DNA of 10,447 nucleotides, from NCBI GenBank assembly GCA_018898235.1, contig JAHIJU010000040.1:1-10447 (forward strand), given 5' to 3'. Shown piece after piece: positions 1 to 5,416 of this stretch (the first letter of the stretch is position 1; each line of letters starts with the position of its first letter). This stretch comes from Actinomycetota bacterium (GTDB lineage: Bacteria; Actinomycetota; Actinomycetes; Actinomycetales; Cellulomonadaceae). The notes under the pieces are model-generated. The model made no database searches, was not told the origin of the DNA, and saw only the letters and a program-made list of their open reading frames with translations. Both the position numbers and the translations under genes were made by a program.

Positions 1-601
1 ACCAGAACCGCAGCACGTCCTCGAAGTAGGCCCGGACGTCGCCGTCGCGCCAGTTGAAGTCCGGCTGACTGGCGTCGAACGAGTGCAGGTACCACTGGCC
101 GCCGGTGCCGTCCGGTTCGCTCACCCGGGTCCAGGCCGGTCCGCCGAACACGCTTCCCCAGTTGTTGGGCGGCAGCTGCCCGGCCGGCCCCCGTCCGTCG
201 CGGAACACGAACCGGTCGCGTGCAGCTGAGCCCGCGGGGGCCGCGAGCGCCTGGGCGAACCAGGGATGCTGGTCGGAGCAGTGGTTGGGGACCAGGTCGA
301 GCAGCACCCGCAGACCGTGGGCGTGCGCCTGGGAGACGAGGTCGACCAGGTCCTGAGTGGTCCCGTACACCGGGTCGATGGCGAGGTAGTCGGCGATGTC
401 GTATCCGTGGTCGCGTTGCGGGGACACGTAGCAGGGGTTGAGCCACAGCGCGTCGACGCCCAGGTCGACGAGGTGCCCGAGCCGGGCGTGCAGTCCGCCC
501 AGGTCACCCACGCCGTCGCCGTTGCCGTCGACGAAGGAGCGCAGGTAGACCTGGTACACCACCGCGTCCGACCACCAGGAACCGCTCATCGCCGCCTTCA
601 T
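1..601 (-). CDS. GH13 alpha-glucosidase (oligo-1,6-glucosidase type), 5' part only
   Basis: The first 200 codons of a glycoside hydrolase family 13 enzyme, read from 601 leftwards and leaving the window without a stop. The family hydrolyses alpha-glucosidic bonds in malto- or isomalto-oligosaccharides or trehalose, normally in the cytoplasm. Visible landmarks: WWSDAVVYQVYLRSF at residues 9-23 (first barrel strand), DGNGDGVGDLGGL at 25-37, NPCYVSPQRDHGYDIADY at 55-72, conserved region I DLVPNH at 102-107, and PPNNWGSVFGG plus QPDFNW (179-184), both typical of the alpha-glucosidase/trehalose-hydrolase branch rather than of alpha-amylases. The catalytic Asp/Glu/Asp lie beyond the edge. Full-length members have about 500-560 residues, so roughly 60% is missing. 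The start could also be the in-frame ATG at 589 (MSGSWW), which has AAGG five bases upstream; 601 has only a weak GAG. Family call is firm; exact substrate is not decidable. Confidence 0.9.
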   Translation of the reverse strand, partial: MKAAMSGSWWSDAVVYQVYLRSFVDGNGDGVGDLGGLHARLGHLVDLGVDALWLNPCYVSPQRDHGYDIADYLAIDPVYGTTQDLVDLVSQAHAHGLRVLLDLVPNHCSDQHPWFAQALAAPAGSAARDRFVFRDGRGPAGQLPPNNWGSVFGGPAWTRVSEPDGTGGQWYLHSFDASQPDFNWRDGDVRAYFEDVLRFW

Positions 602-617
602 CGCCGTCTCGGTCGAG

Positions 618-637
618 GGTTAACTGTTTAGTTGACC
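618..637. promoter_or_regulatory. Operator-like palindrome over the GH13 transcription start
   Basis: GGTyAACT-N4-AGTTrACC: each 8-base arm pairs with the other except at one position (T618+3 against G634), with a four-base AT-rich centre. It sits just downstream of the predicted -10 and covers the predicted start site, the classic place for a repressor. Its AT-rich form stands out from the surrounding DNA. The shape resembles TetR-type or similar dimeric-repressor operators; no intact cognate regulator gene is in the window. It does not resemble the ATGT-N8-ACAT consensus of PadR proteins. Confidence 0.5.
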
Positions 638-640
638 GAA

Positions 641-670
641 ATACTGATGGGCGGAACCCGAGCGTGTCAA
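641..670 (-). promoter_or_regulatory. Predicted promoter of the GH13 gene
   Basis: On the minus strand a perfect TTGACA (positions 670-665) is followed after 18 bases by CAGTAT (646-641), an acceptable actinobacterial -10 hexamer. Transcription would start near 634, about 33 bases before the ATG at 601. Such a consensus -35 in GC-rich DNA is unlikely by chance, but the -10 is only a partial match. Confidence 0.5.
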
Positions 671-720
671 GGGGGTGGTGACGATCGGTCGAGGATCGTG
701 ATCGAGCTAGGTGCGTCCTC

Positions 721-930
721 ATGGGGGGCGAGGGCACCCTCTACCCGCTGCTCGGACGGCTGCGGAAGGCAGGGTGGGTGGACACCACCTGGCAGGAGTC
801 CCCCACCGGGCCGCCGCGCCGCTACTACCACCTCACCGCCGACGGCAAGCGTGCCCTCGCCGAGTTCATCCGGCTCTGGGGACCGTTCCGGGACGCCGTC
901 GACACCGCACTGACCAGGGGAGAGATCTGA
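721..930 (+). pseudogene. PadR-family regulator, N-terminally truncated remnant
   Basis: The readable frame gives 69 residues beginning MGGEGTLYPLLGRLRKAGWV, then TWQESPTGPPRRYYHLTADGKRALAEF. This is the recognition helix, wing (PPRRYYHLT) and C-terminal helix of a PadR winged-helix repressor, ending FRDAVDTALTRGEI. PadR proteins of this short type start about 40 residues earlier with a helix pair of the kind KGxLELxVLALL...YGYELxxxL. I looked in all three forward frames upstream of 721: this frame stops at 679-681 and none carries that helix pair. The space upstream is instead occupied by the divergent GH13 promoter. So the DNA-binding domain is incomplete and function as a repressor is doubtful. 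It overlaps the next gene by one base (TGATG), the normal PadR/HAAS-partner arrangement. A short functional product from ATG 721 is possible but less likely. Confidence 0.7.
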
Positions 931-1529
931 TGGAGAGCGCAGCCGAGCGAGCCGCGACCCGCTACCTGGACGATCTGGGCCGGATGCTCACCCCCGCGTT
1001 CCCCGTGCAGCGGGCCGAGGTGCTGGCCCAGATCCGCGAGCACCTCGACGAGGCGTTCGCCGAGCTGGGCCCCGACCCCACCGAGGCCCAGGTGCGCCAG
1101 GTGATCGCCGACCTCGGCCCGGCCGAGCAGATCGCGGCCGACGTCCTGCCCTCGGCCCTGCCGACGGTCCCGCTGCTGGCCCGGGGCTGGCTGCCGTGGG
1201 GGGTCGCCGGGCTCATGGCGTTGGGGATCGCCACACCCCTCGGCGGGCTCGCGATGATCCTCGGACTCGTGCTGTTCCTCGCCTCGCCGCTGTGGGATCG
1301 CGGCTGGAAGATCGGCGGCGCCGTCGCCTACGCCCTCGTCCCCCTGGTGGTGTGGGGCGCGACGACGATCACCACCGTCGCAGACCCGTCCACCGAGACA
1401 CCGTCGGTCCTGCTGCCGAGCGCGTTCCTGCTGCCCTGGCTCATCGTGCTCGTCCCCCTCGGCTGGGTGGCGGTGGCCATCGTGCTGGCCGTGCGCGCGA
1501 GCCGTCGGCCGCGCGCGACCCAGGGCTGA
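930..1529 (+). CDS. HAAS-domain (DUF1700-like) membrane protein, PadR partner
   Basis: 199 residues. Residues about 5-72 form a soluble helical domain (AERAATRYLDDLGRML, then VQRAEVLAQIREHLDEAFAEL and EAQVRQVIADLGPAEQIAADV), the pattern of HAAS domains: alternating helices ending in a D-L-G-P-A-E-x-I-A turn. After an Arg-containing linker come hydrophobic segments at about 88-119 (one long or two short helices), 127-148 and 160-187, with a basic tail SRRPRATQG. Such proteins are commonly encoded directly after PadR regulators and are thought to work with them at the membrane; their biochemical role is not established. The ATG at 930 is preceded by GGGGAGA about six bases upstream and overlaps the PadR stop. 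The gene looks intact although its PadR partner is truncated. Confidence 0.8.
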   Translation: MESAAERAATRYLDDLGRMLTPAFPVQRAEVLAQIREHLDEAFAELGPDPTEAQVRQVIADLGPAEQIAADVLPSALPTVPLLARGWLPWGVAGLMALGIATPLGGLAMILGLVLFLASPLWDRGWKIGGAVAYALVPLVVWGATTITTVADPSTETPSVLLPSAFLLPWLIVLVPLGWVAVAIVLAVRASRRPRATQG

Positions 1530-1590
1530 GCCGGCTGCGCGCGAGGTCGCACGTCGGAGCACCACCTGCGGGCATCAGACCACCGGCGCG

Positions 1591-2367
1591 TCAGGCCGTG
1601 GGCACGTCCGCCTCGACCTCACGCTTCCATCCCGGCTTCTCGGCCCGCCAGGCCTCGTCATCGCGACCCAGCCGCCAGTAGCCGGACACCGACGTGGCCC
1701 GCTCACGCGGAACCCGCCGGTCGAGCAGCAGGTGCCTGCGCAACGTCCGCACCGCACCGGCCTCCCCGTGCAGGAAGACCTGCGGAGTCCCGGCCGGGAA
1801 CGGCAGGGACGTGACCGCGGCGACCAGGCGCTCACCACGCGCCACCCCACCGCGGTGGACCCAGGTCACCTCGGCCGAGCCGGGGTGCGCGAAGGGCAGC
1901 TCGTGCTGCGGACCGTCGACCTCCACGAGGATCCGGGCCACCGTCCCGGCCGGCAGCCGACCGGCGGCGACCGTGATCGCCGGCAGCGCGCTCTCGTCGC
2001 CGACGAGCAGGTGCCAGTCGGCCCCAGGGTCCGGGCTGTACCCGCCGCCGGGTCCGGCCACGAGCACCTCGTCACCCTCCCGCGCGGCCCGCGCCCACGG
2101 CCCGGCCAGTCCCTCGCCGTGCACCACGACGTCGATCGTCAGCTCGTGCGTCACGTCGTCGAAGGCCCGCACGGTGTAGGTGCGCCTCGCGGGCCGGGGC
2201 TCCCCCGGGCGCTCGAACACGAGCTTCACGTACTGGTCGGCGAACCCGTTCGGCTCAAAGCCATGCAGGTCAGGGCCGCCGAGGACCACCCGGACCGTCG
2301 CGGGCGTGACCCAGGACGTGCGGCGGACGACGGCCCGGCGCGGGGCCGGTCGCTCAGCTGAGTGCAT
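1591..2367 (-). CDS. Siderophore-interacting FAD-dependent ferric reductase (SIP family)
   Basis: 258 residues, the usual length of actinobacterial siderophore-interacting proteins, cytoplasmic NAD(P)H:flavin enzymes that release iron from imported ferric siderophores by reduction. Seen in order: RRAVVRRTSWVTPATVRVVL (10-29) starting the FAD-binding barrel, RRTYTVR (61-67) contacting the flavin, DVVVHG...GPWA (79-92), AGPGG (104-108), a second domain with LLVGDESALPAI (120-131) and VFLHGEAGAVRTLRRHLL (197-214), and the C-terminal hallmark SGYWRLGRDDEAWR (228-241). ATG 2367 (MHSAERP) is chosen because the RRAVVRRT block follows directly, as in the family; the upstream ATG at 2424 would add 19 Arg-rich residues with no family counterpart. 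There is no Shine-Dalgarno before 2367, but TAGATT lies eight bases upstream, consistent with a leaderless mRNA. It converges with the HAAS gene and has no siderophore transporter beside it here. Confidence 0.92.
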   Translation of the reverse strand: MHSAERPAPRRAVVRRTSWVTPATVRVVLGGPDLHGFEPNGFADQYVKLVFERPGEPRPARRTYTVRAFDDVTHELTIDVVVHGEGLAGPWARAAREGDEVLVAGPGGGYSPDPGADWHLLVGDESALPAITVAAGRLPAGTVARILVEVDGPQHELPFAHPGSAEVTWVHRGGVARGERLVAAVTSLPFPAGTPQVFLHGEAGAVRTLRRHLLLDRRVPRERATSVSGYWRLGRDDEAWRAEKPGWKREVEADVPTA

Positions 2368-2374
2368 GGGAGCG

Positions 2375-2380
2375 AATCTA
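2375..2380 (-). promoter_or_regulatory. Possible -10 element for leaderless SIP transcript
   Basis: TAGATT on the minus strand fits the actinobacterial TAnnnT -10 pattern. It ends seven bases before the A of the ATG at 2367, so transcription could begin at the start codon itself, matching the lack of a ribosome binding site. No good -35 is visible 16-19 bases upstream. Confidence 0.35.
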
Positions 2381-2547
2381 CGTGGCGCGGCCCGCCACCC
2401 TCGCGGGCACCGGAGCCGCGCCACCGTTCCGGTGGCCGACGCCCGGATCCCGACCTACGGTGAAAGCGTGGTTCGCCCCCGAGGGACGGACGTCCACGCG
2501 GCCGGTCGACACGACCAGGCATGGCACGCGGGACTCTCCCCCGGGGC

Positions 2548-2563
2548 TCGGGCAGCTGCCCGA
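2548..2563. repeat. Perfect 16-base palindrome TCGGGCAGCTGCCCGA
   Basis: Every base pairs with its mirror and there is no central spacer, so it suits a dimeric protein site better than an RNA hairpin, which would need a loop. It lies about 150 bases before the GlsB start and 180 before the SIP start. In GC-rich DNA such a palindrome can occur by chance; no function is assigned. Confidence 0.4.
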
Positions 2564-2686
2564 ACGGACCTCGGCCGCGGCGCAGAACGCCGTGGGCGCG
2601 CCCGCCAGGACGCCGTGGGCGATGTCGCGGCCTGACCGACCTGGACAAGCAACGGCGCGGTGCTCAGAGCCCGCGCGAGACTCACT

Positions 2687-2691
2687 GGAGG
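2687..2691 (+). promoter_or_regulatory. Ribosome binding site fixing the GlsB start
   Basis: GGAGG at 2687-2691 lies only one base before the ATG at 2693 but seven before the in-frame ATG at 2699. The spacing favours 2699, giving MGFLGF, as in family members. Confidence 0.7.
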
Positions 2692-2698
2692 TATGACC

Positions 2699-2968
2699 AT
2701 GGGATTCCTCGGATTCCTCGTGCTCGGACTGATCGCCGGCGCCATCGCGAAGGCGATCCTGCCGGGCAAGCAGTCCGGTGGCTGGGTGGCGACGCTGGTC
2801 GTCGGCGTGATCGGAGCCCTCCTCGGAGGCTGGCTGGGCAGCGTCCTGCTGAACGCTCCGCTCGAGAACTTCTTCTCGTTGCGGACCTGGCTGCTGGCCA
2901 TCGCCGGATCGGTCATCGTGCTGCTGATCTACGGCGCACTCACCGGCCGTCGCGGCACCCGGGCCTGA
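2699..2968 (+). CDS. GlsB/YeaQ/YmgE family stress-response membrane protein
   Basis: 89 residues, almost entirely three membrane helices: about 2-21 (GFLGFLVLGLIAGAIAKAIL), 28-50 (GGWVATLVVGVIGALLGGWLG) and 62-81 (RTWLLAIAGSVIVLLIYGAL), with a short basic tail GRRGTRA. The first helix followed by P-G-K and a G-G-W-x-x-T-L-x-V-G-x-x-G-A-x-x-G-G turn is the signature of the transglycosylase-associated/YeaQ family. These small inner-membrane proteins are often induced by general, acid or osmotic stress; no biochemical activity is established and the old name transglycosylase-associated does not imply an enzyme. Start set by the GGAGG at 2687. Appears monocistronic, since a strong hairpin follows four bases after the stop. 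Confidence 0.9.
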   Translation: MGFLGFLVLGLIAGAIAKAILPGKQSGGWVATLVVGVIGALLGGWLGSVLLNAPLENFFSLRTWLLAIAGSVIVLLIYGALTGRRGTRA

Positions 2969-2972
2969 TCCT

Positions 2973-3010
2973 CGTGCCTGCCGACGCGCTCCGGTGCGTC
3001 GGCAGGCACG
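2973..3010 (+). terminator. 15-bp perfect hairpin after the GlsB gene
   Basis: CGTGCCTGCCGACGC (2973-2987) pairs without mismatch with GCGTCGGCAGGCACG (2996-3010) around an eight-base loop, four bases after the TGA at 2966-2968. There is no T-run after it, which is common for terminators of high-GC actinomycetes. It separates the GlsB gene from the SDR gene. Confidence 0.75.
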
Positions 3011-3106
3011 GCCACCTCCCGGCCGCCGACACATCCGGCCGAACCCGACCCCCCACCGCGCACGGCGGATGCCGAGCGCACACGCGACCAGGGAAGGAGA
3101 GCTCCG

Positions 3107-3964
3107 ATGGGTGACCAGCAGTTCCCGGCCCAGCAGCAGCAACCCCCGGGCCTGACCGACCAGATGACCCCCCGGCCCGACCATGGCGAGACCAGCTACC
3201 GGGGCGCCGACAAGCTCACCGGCCGACGAGCCCTGGTGACCGGCGGCGACTCCGGCATCGGCCGGGCGGTCGCGATCGCCTTCGCCCGTGAGGGGGCCGA
3301 CGTCGCCATCACCTACCTCCCGCAGGAGCAGGCCGATGCCGACGAGACCGCGCGCTGGGTCCGCACGGAGGGACGCGCGTGCGTGTGCATCCCGGTGGAC
3401 CTGACGGACGAGGCGGCGGCCCGTCGGTCCGTGCGGACGGCGGTCGACGAGCTCGGGGGCCTCGACGTGGTGGTGAACAACGCGGGGTTCCAGTGGGCGC
3501 GCCGCGAGTCGTTCGCCGACGTCACGAGCGAGCAGGTCGAACGCACCGTCCGGACCAACCTGTACGCGCTGTTCTGGGTCACCCAGGAGGCGTTGCAGCA
3601 CCTGGGCCCGGGCGCCGCGATCATCAACACCACCTCGATCCAGGCGTACCAGCCGTCGACCGCGCTCATCGACTACGCATCGACCAAGGCGGCCATCAAC
3701 AACGTGACCGTGAACCTGGCCGCCGAGCTCGGTCCTCGCGGGATCAGGGTCAACGCAGTAGCACCTGGCCCGATCTGGACCCCCCTGCAACCCGCCACCC
3801 AGGAGCCCGAGAAGGTCGCGGCCTTCGGGTCCGACACGCCGCTGGGCCGTGCCGGTCAGCCGGCCGAGGTCGCACCCGCGTTCGTCTTCCTCGCCTCACC
3901 GGTCACCGGGTCGTACGTGTCGGGCACCGTCGTCGGGGTCACCGGCGGCCGACCGGTGTTCTGA
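3107..3964 (+). CDS. SDR family oxidoreductase, general-stress (YhdG/GSP39-like) type
   Basis: 285 residues. Classical short-chain dehydrogenase fold: TGGDSGIGR at 45-53 (dinucleotide loop, with G-D-S-G-I-G typical of this subfamily), VDLT near 97-100, NNAG at 124-127, catalytic Ser177 (NTTSIQAY), Tyr190 and Lys194 (YASTK), and NAVAPGPIWTPL at 216-227. Asn151 of RTNLYALF completes the tetrad. The first 40 residues (MGDQQFPAQQQQPPGL...MTPRPDHGETSYRGADKL) are the Q/P-rich extension shared by a subfamily found in Bacillus general stress proteins and many actinomycetes. It uses NAD(P)H; the substrate is unknown. AAGGAG stands eight bases before ATG 3107, a strong start. The next gene begins 19 bases after the stop, suggesting co-transcription. 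Confidence 0.93.
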   Translation: MGDQQFPAQQQQPPGLTDQMTPRPDHGETSYRGADKLTGRRALVTGGDSGIGRAVAIAFAREGADVAITYLPQEQADADETARWVRTEGRACVCIPVDLTDEAAARRSVRTAVDELGGLDVVVNNAGFQWARRESFADVTSEQVERTVRTNLYALFWVTQEALQHLGPGAAIINTTSIQAYQPSTALIDYASTKAAINNVTVNLAAELGPRGIRVNAVAPGPIWTPLQPATQEPEKVAAFGSDTPLGRAGQPAEVAPAFVFLASPVTGSYVSGTVVGVTGGRPVF

Positions 3965-3983
3965 GCCGGATCGCCGCAGAGCC

Positions 3984-4514
3984 GTGCCGGGTGCAGCAGG
4001 CGACGAACCGGTGGCGGGCCCGACCGCAGGCACCCCGGACGGGCGCCACGAGTCCGCCGACCAGCGCGCCGACCGCAACTGGACCGACCTGCTGCAGGAG
4101 CTGCGGGTGACCCAGACCGGGACGCAGATCATCGGCGGGTTCCTGCTCACCCTGCCGTTCCAGCAGCGGTTCACCGAGCTCAGCGCGACTCAGGTCGCGA
4201 TCTACCTCGGCCTCGTGGCACTCACCGCCGTCGCGACCGCGCTGGGTCTGGCCGTCGTCGCCCTGCACCGCGCCCACTTCCGCCATCACGAGAAGCCCCG
4301 TCTGGTCGAGGTGGCCGACCGCCTGCTCGCCCTCGCCGTCGTGTCCGTGGCGGCCCTGTCGACGGGGGTCGTCGTGCTCGTGTTCGACGTGGTCGTCGGA
4401 CGCGTCCAGGGGCTCGTCGCCGGGGCGCTCACCGCAGCCATCGTCTCGGCCCTGCTCGCGCTGGTACCGATGGCGGTCGGCGCTCCACGGATCGCCGGTG
4501 GTCGCCGCCGATGA
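3984..4514 (+). CDS. DUF6328 family membrane protein
   Basis: About 176 residues from a GTG start. The stretch RNWTDLLQELRVTQTGTQII followed by GGFLLTLPFQQRFTEL is the family hallmark; four hydrophobic segments follow or overlap it: around GGFLLTLPFQ, VAIYLGLVALTAVATALGLAVVAL, LLALAVVSVAALSTGVVVLVF and VAGALTAAIVSALLALVPMAV, with a basic end GGRRR. The function of the family is unknown. No ATG is available between the SDR stop and the conserved block; GTG 3984 and GTG 4011 are both in frame, neither with a good Shine-Dalgarno, so the first 10 or so residues are uncertain. Reading further upstream would overlap the SDR gene with an Arg/Ser/Pro-rich translation of no family resemblance. Likely translated from the SDR mRNA. 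Confidence 0.75.
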   Translation: MPGAAGDEPVAGPTAGTPDGRHESADQRADRNWTDLLQELRVTQTGTQIIGGFLLTLPFQQRFTELSATQVAIYLGLVALTAVATALGLAVVALHRAHFRHHEKPRLVEVADRLLALAVVSVAALSTGVVVLVFDVVVGRVQGLVAGALTAAIVSALLALVPMAVGAPRIAGGRRR

Positions 4515-4551
4515 GCCCGGCGACGCGAGATGCACCGGCGCGCGTGGCGCC

Positions 4552-4979
4552 TCAGCCGCGCAGCAGGTCGCGCAGCGTGCGGGCGTTGCGCACCGCGTTG
4601 CCGGCGCCGTCGTTGTTGACGTAGCAGAGCACGTCACGGCCGTCAGCGGCCCACTCGCGGGCGCGGTCCGCCCACCACGCCAGGTCGACGTCGCTGTACG
4701 AACCGCCGTCCAGGTGGTGGTGGTCCGGCCCGTGCAGCCGGCGCGCGTGGGTCAGGCCGCGCGGGGCCTTCACCGACATGACGAAACCGGGCGGCAACCG
4801 TTCGCGCCACCGTGCGAACCGGACCGGCGGGGCCAGCGGTAGAAGCTCGCGTTGAGCTCGACGGTGTCGAGCTCCTCGACGTAGCGCGCCAGACGCTCAC
4901 CCGCGGGCAGACCGTGCCGGTAGAGCACACCGTCCCAGTGGTCGTAGCTCCAGCCGGAGGTGCCGACCGTGATCGTCAC
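4552..4979 (-). pseudogene. DUF72 family protein gene, broken by frameshift and internal deletion
   Basis: From GTG 4979 the frame gives VTITVGTSGWSYDHWDGVLY...RYVEELDTVELNASFYRWP, the unmistakable N-terminus of DUF72 (TIM-barrel, YecE-like) proteins. At 4828-4829 one base is missing: the family sequence continues one frame over as PVRFARWRERLPPGFVMSVKAPRGLTHARRL. This then jumps directly to HGPDHHHLDGGSYSDVDLAWW...YVNNDGAGNAVRNARTLRDLLRG, which is the C-terminal end of the family. Complete proteins have around 240-280 residues; here about 140 codons remain, so some 120 codons of the barrel (between THxRRL and YVRLHGP) are gone in phase. Either lesion alone would probably abolish activity. 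The function of intact DUF72 proteins is not established. Upstream of GTG 4979 there is no clear ribosome binding site. The frameshift could be a sequencing error next to the GGGG run at 4829-4832, but the deletion could not. Confidence 0.85.
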
Positions 4980-5028
4980 GGGCGCACCCGGCCGCGCGAC
5001 AGCAGTGACCGGCGGGACGCGGAGCCGG

Positions 5029-5298
5029 TCAGTGGTGCCGGAGGGCGTCGATGAGCTCGCCCTTGCGCATCCGGGACCGCCCCTCGACACCGATCTCACC
5101 GGCCCGACGCCGCAGCTGCGCGACGGTCCAGTCGTCGTAGTCACCCGCCTGGCCGCCGCGGCGTCCGACCTCGCTGCGACTGCTCCTCGCGGCGGCGTTG
5201 GCGATACGGGCCGACTTCTCCTTGGAGTTCCCCTCCTCCCGCAGGGCCTCGTACATCTCCTTGTCCTTGACGGACGGGCCGGGGTCTTGGCGTGGCAT
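5029..5298 (-). CDS. Small basic Rho-N domain protein (DUF7218-like)
   Basis: 89 residues. The N-terminal half PGPSVKDKEMYEALREEGNSKEKSARIANAAA (6-37) is a charged helical pair with the S-K-E-K-x-A-R-I-A-N-A pattern, followed by RSEVGRRGGQAGDYDDWT (41-58). Residues about 55-87 (WTVAQLRRRAGEIG, then RMRKGELIDALR) match the Rho termination factor N-terminal (SAP-like) fold, which can bind nucleic acid. Proteins of this layout are widespread and small in actinomycetes; their role is unknown, with a DNA- or RNA-associated stress function plausible. AAGGAGG five bases before ATG 5298 is the best ribosome binding site in the window. The gene is divergent from the histidine kinase; the broken DUF72 gene lies 49 bases downstream on the same strand, so the two may once have formed an operon. 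Confidence 0.85.
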   Translation of the reverse strand: MPRQDPGPSVKDKEMYEALREEGNSKEKSARIANAAARSSRSEVGRRGGQAGDYDDWTVAQLRRRAGEIGVEGRSRMRKGELIDALRHH

Positions 5299-5416
5299 GG
5301 GTGCCTCCTTCGCGATCACCTCCCAGGTTGCCTCGCGGTCGGCGCCCACGCGACCGGGCCGCGACAGAGCTCGTGCACGGCGGGCCTCGACGGCACCGGC
5401 CGGGCACGATGGTCGG

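Larger units (their letters stand above)
2368..2698. other. 331-base intergenic region without a recognisable gene
   Basis: Divergent spacer between the SIP gene (minus) and the GlsB gene (plus). Open frames run through it on both strands, but their translations are Arg/Pro/Ala-rich and match no family I recognise, as expected of GC-rich non-coding DNA. It contains a perfect 16-base palindrome (2548-2563) and two close copies of ACGCCGTGGGCG (starting near 2586 and 2610). I see no convincing promoter for the GlsB gene. Confidence 0.6.

Noticed and set aside
681..699. ACGATC-N7-GATCGT inverted repeat upstream of the PadR remnant
   Set aside because: Only six paired bases made of the frequent GATC/TCGA words; too weak to call an operator, though it lies near the suspected deletion join.
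2382..2696. Plus-strand open frame of 104 codons in the SIP/GlsB spacer
   Set aside because: Pro/Arg/Thr-rich with no family resemblance and no ribosome binding site; it runs into the GlsB leader. Treated as non-coding.
3107..3226. Q/P-rich first 40 residues of the SDR as a possible fusion or wrong start
   Set aside because: The strong AAGGAG before 3107 and the MTPRPDHGETSYRG block are normal for this SDR subfamily, so the extension is genuine.
2378..3790. 470-codon open frame on the minus strand crossing the GlsB and SDR genes
   Set aside because: It spans two well-supported genes, a hairpin and a spacer in antisense and has no recognisable family sequence.
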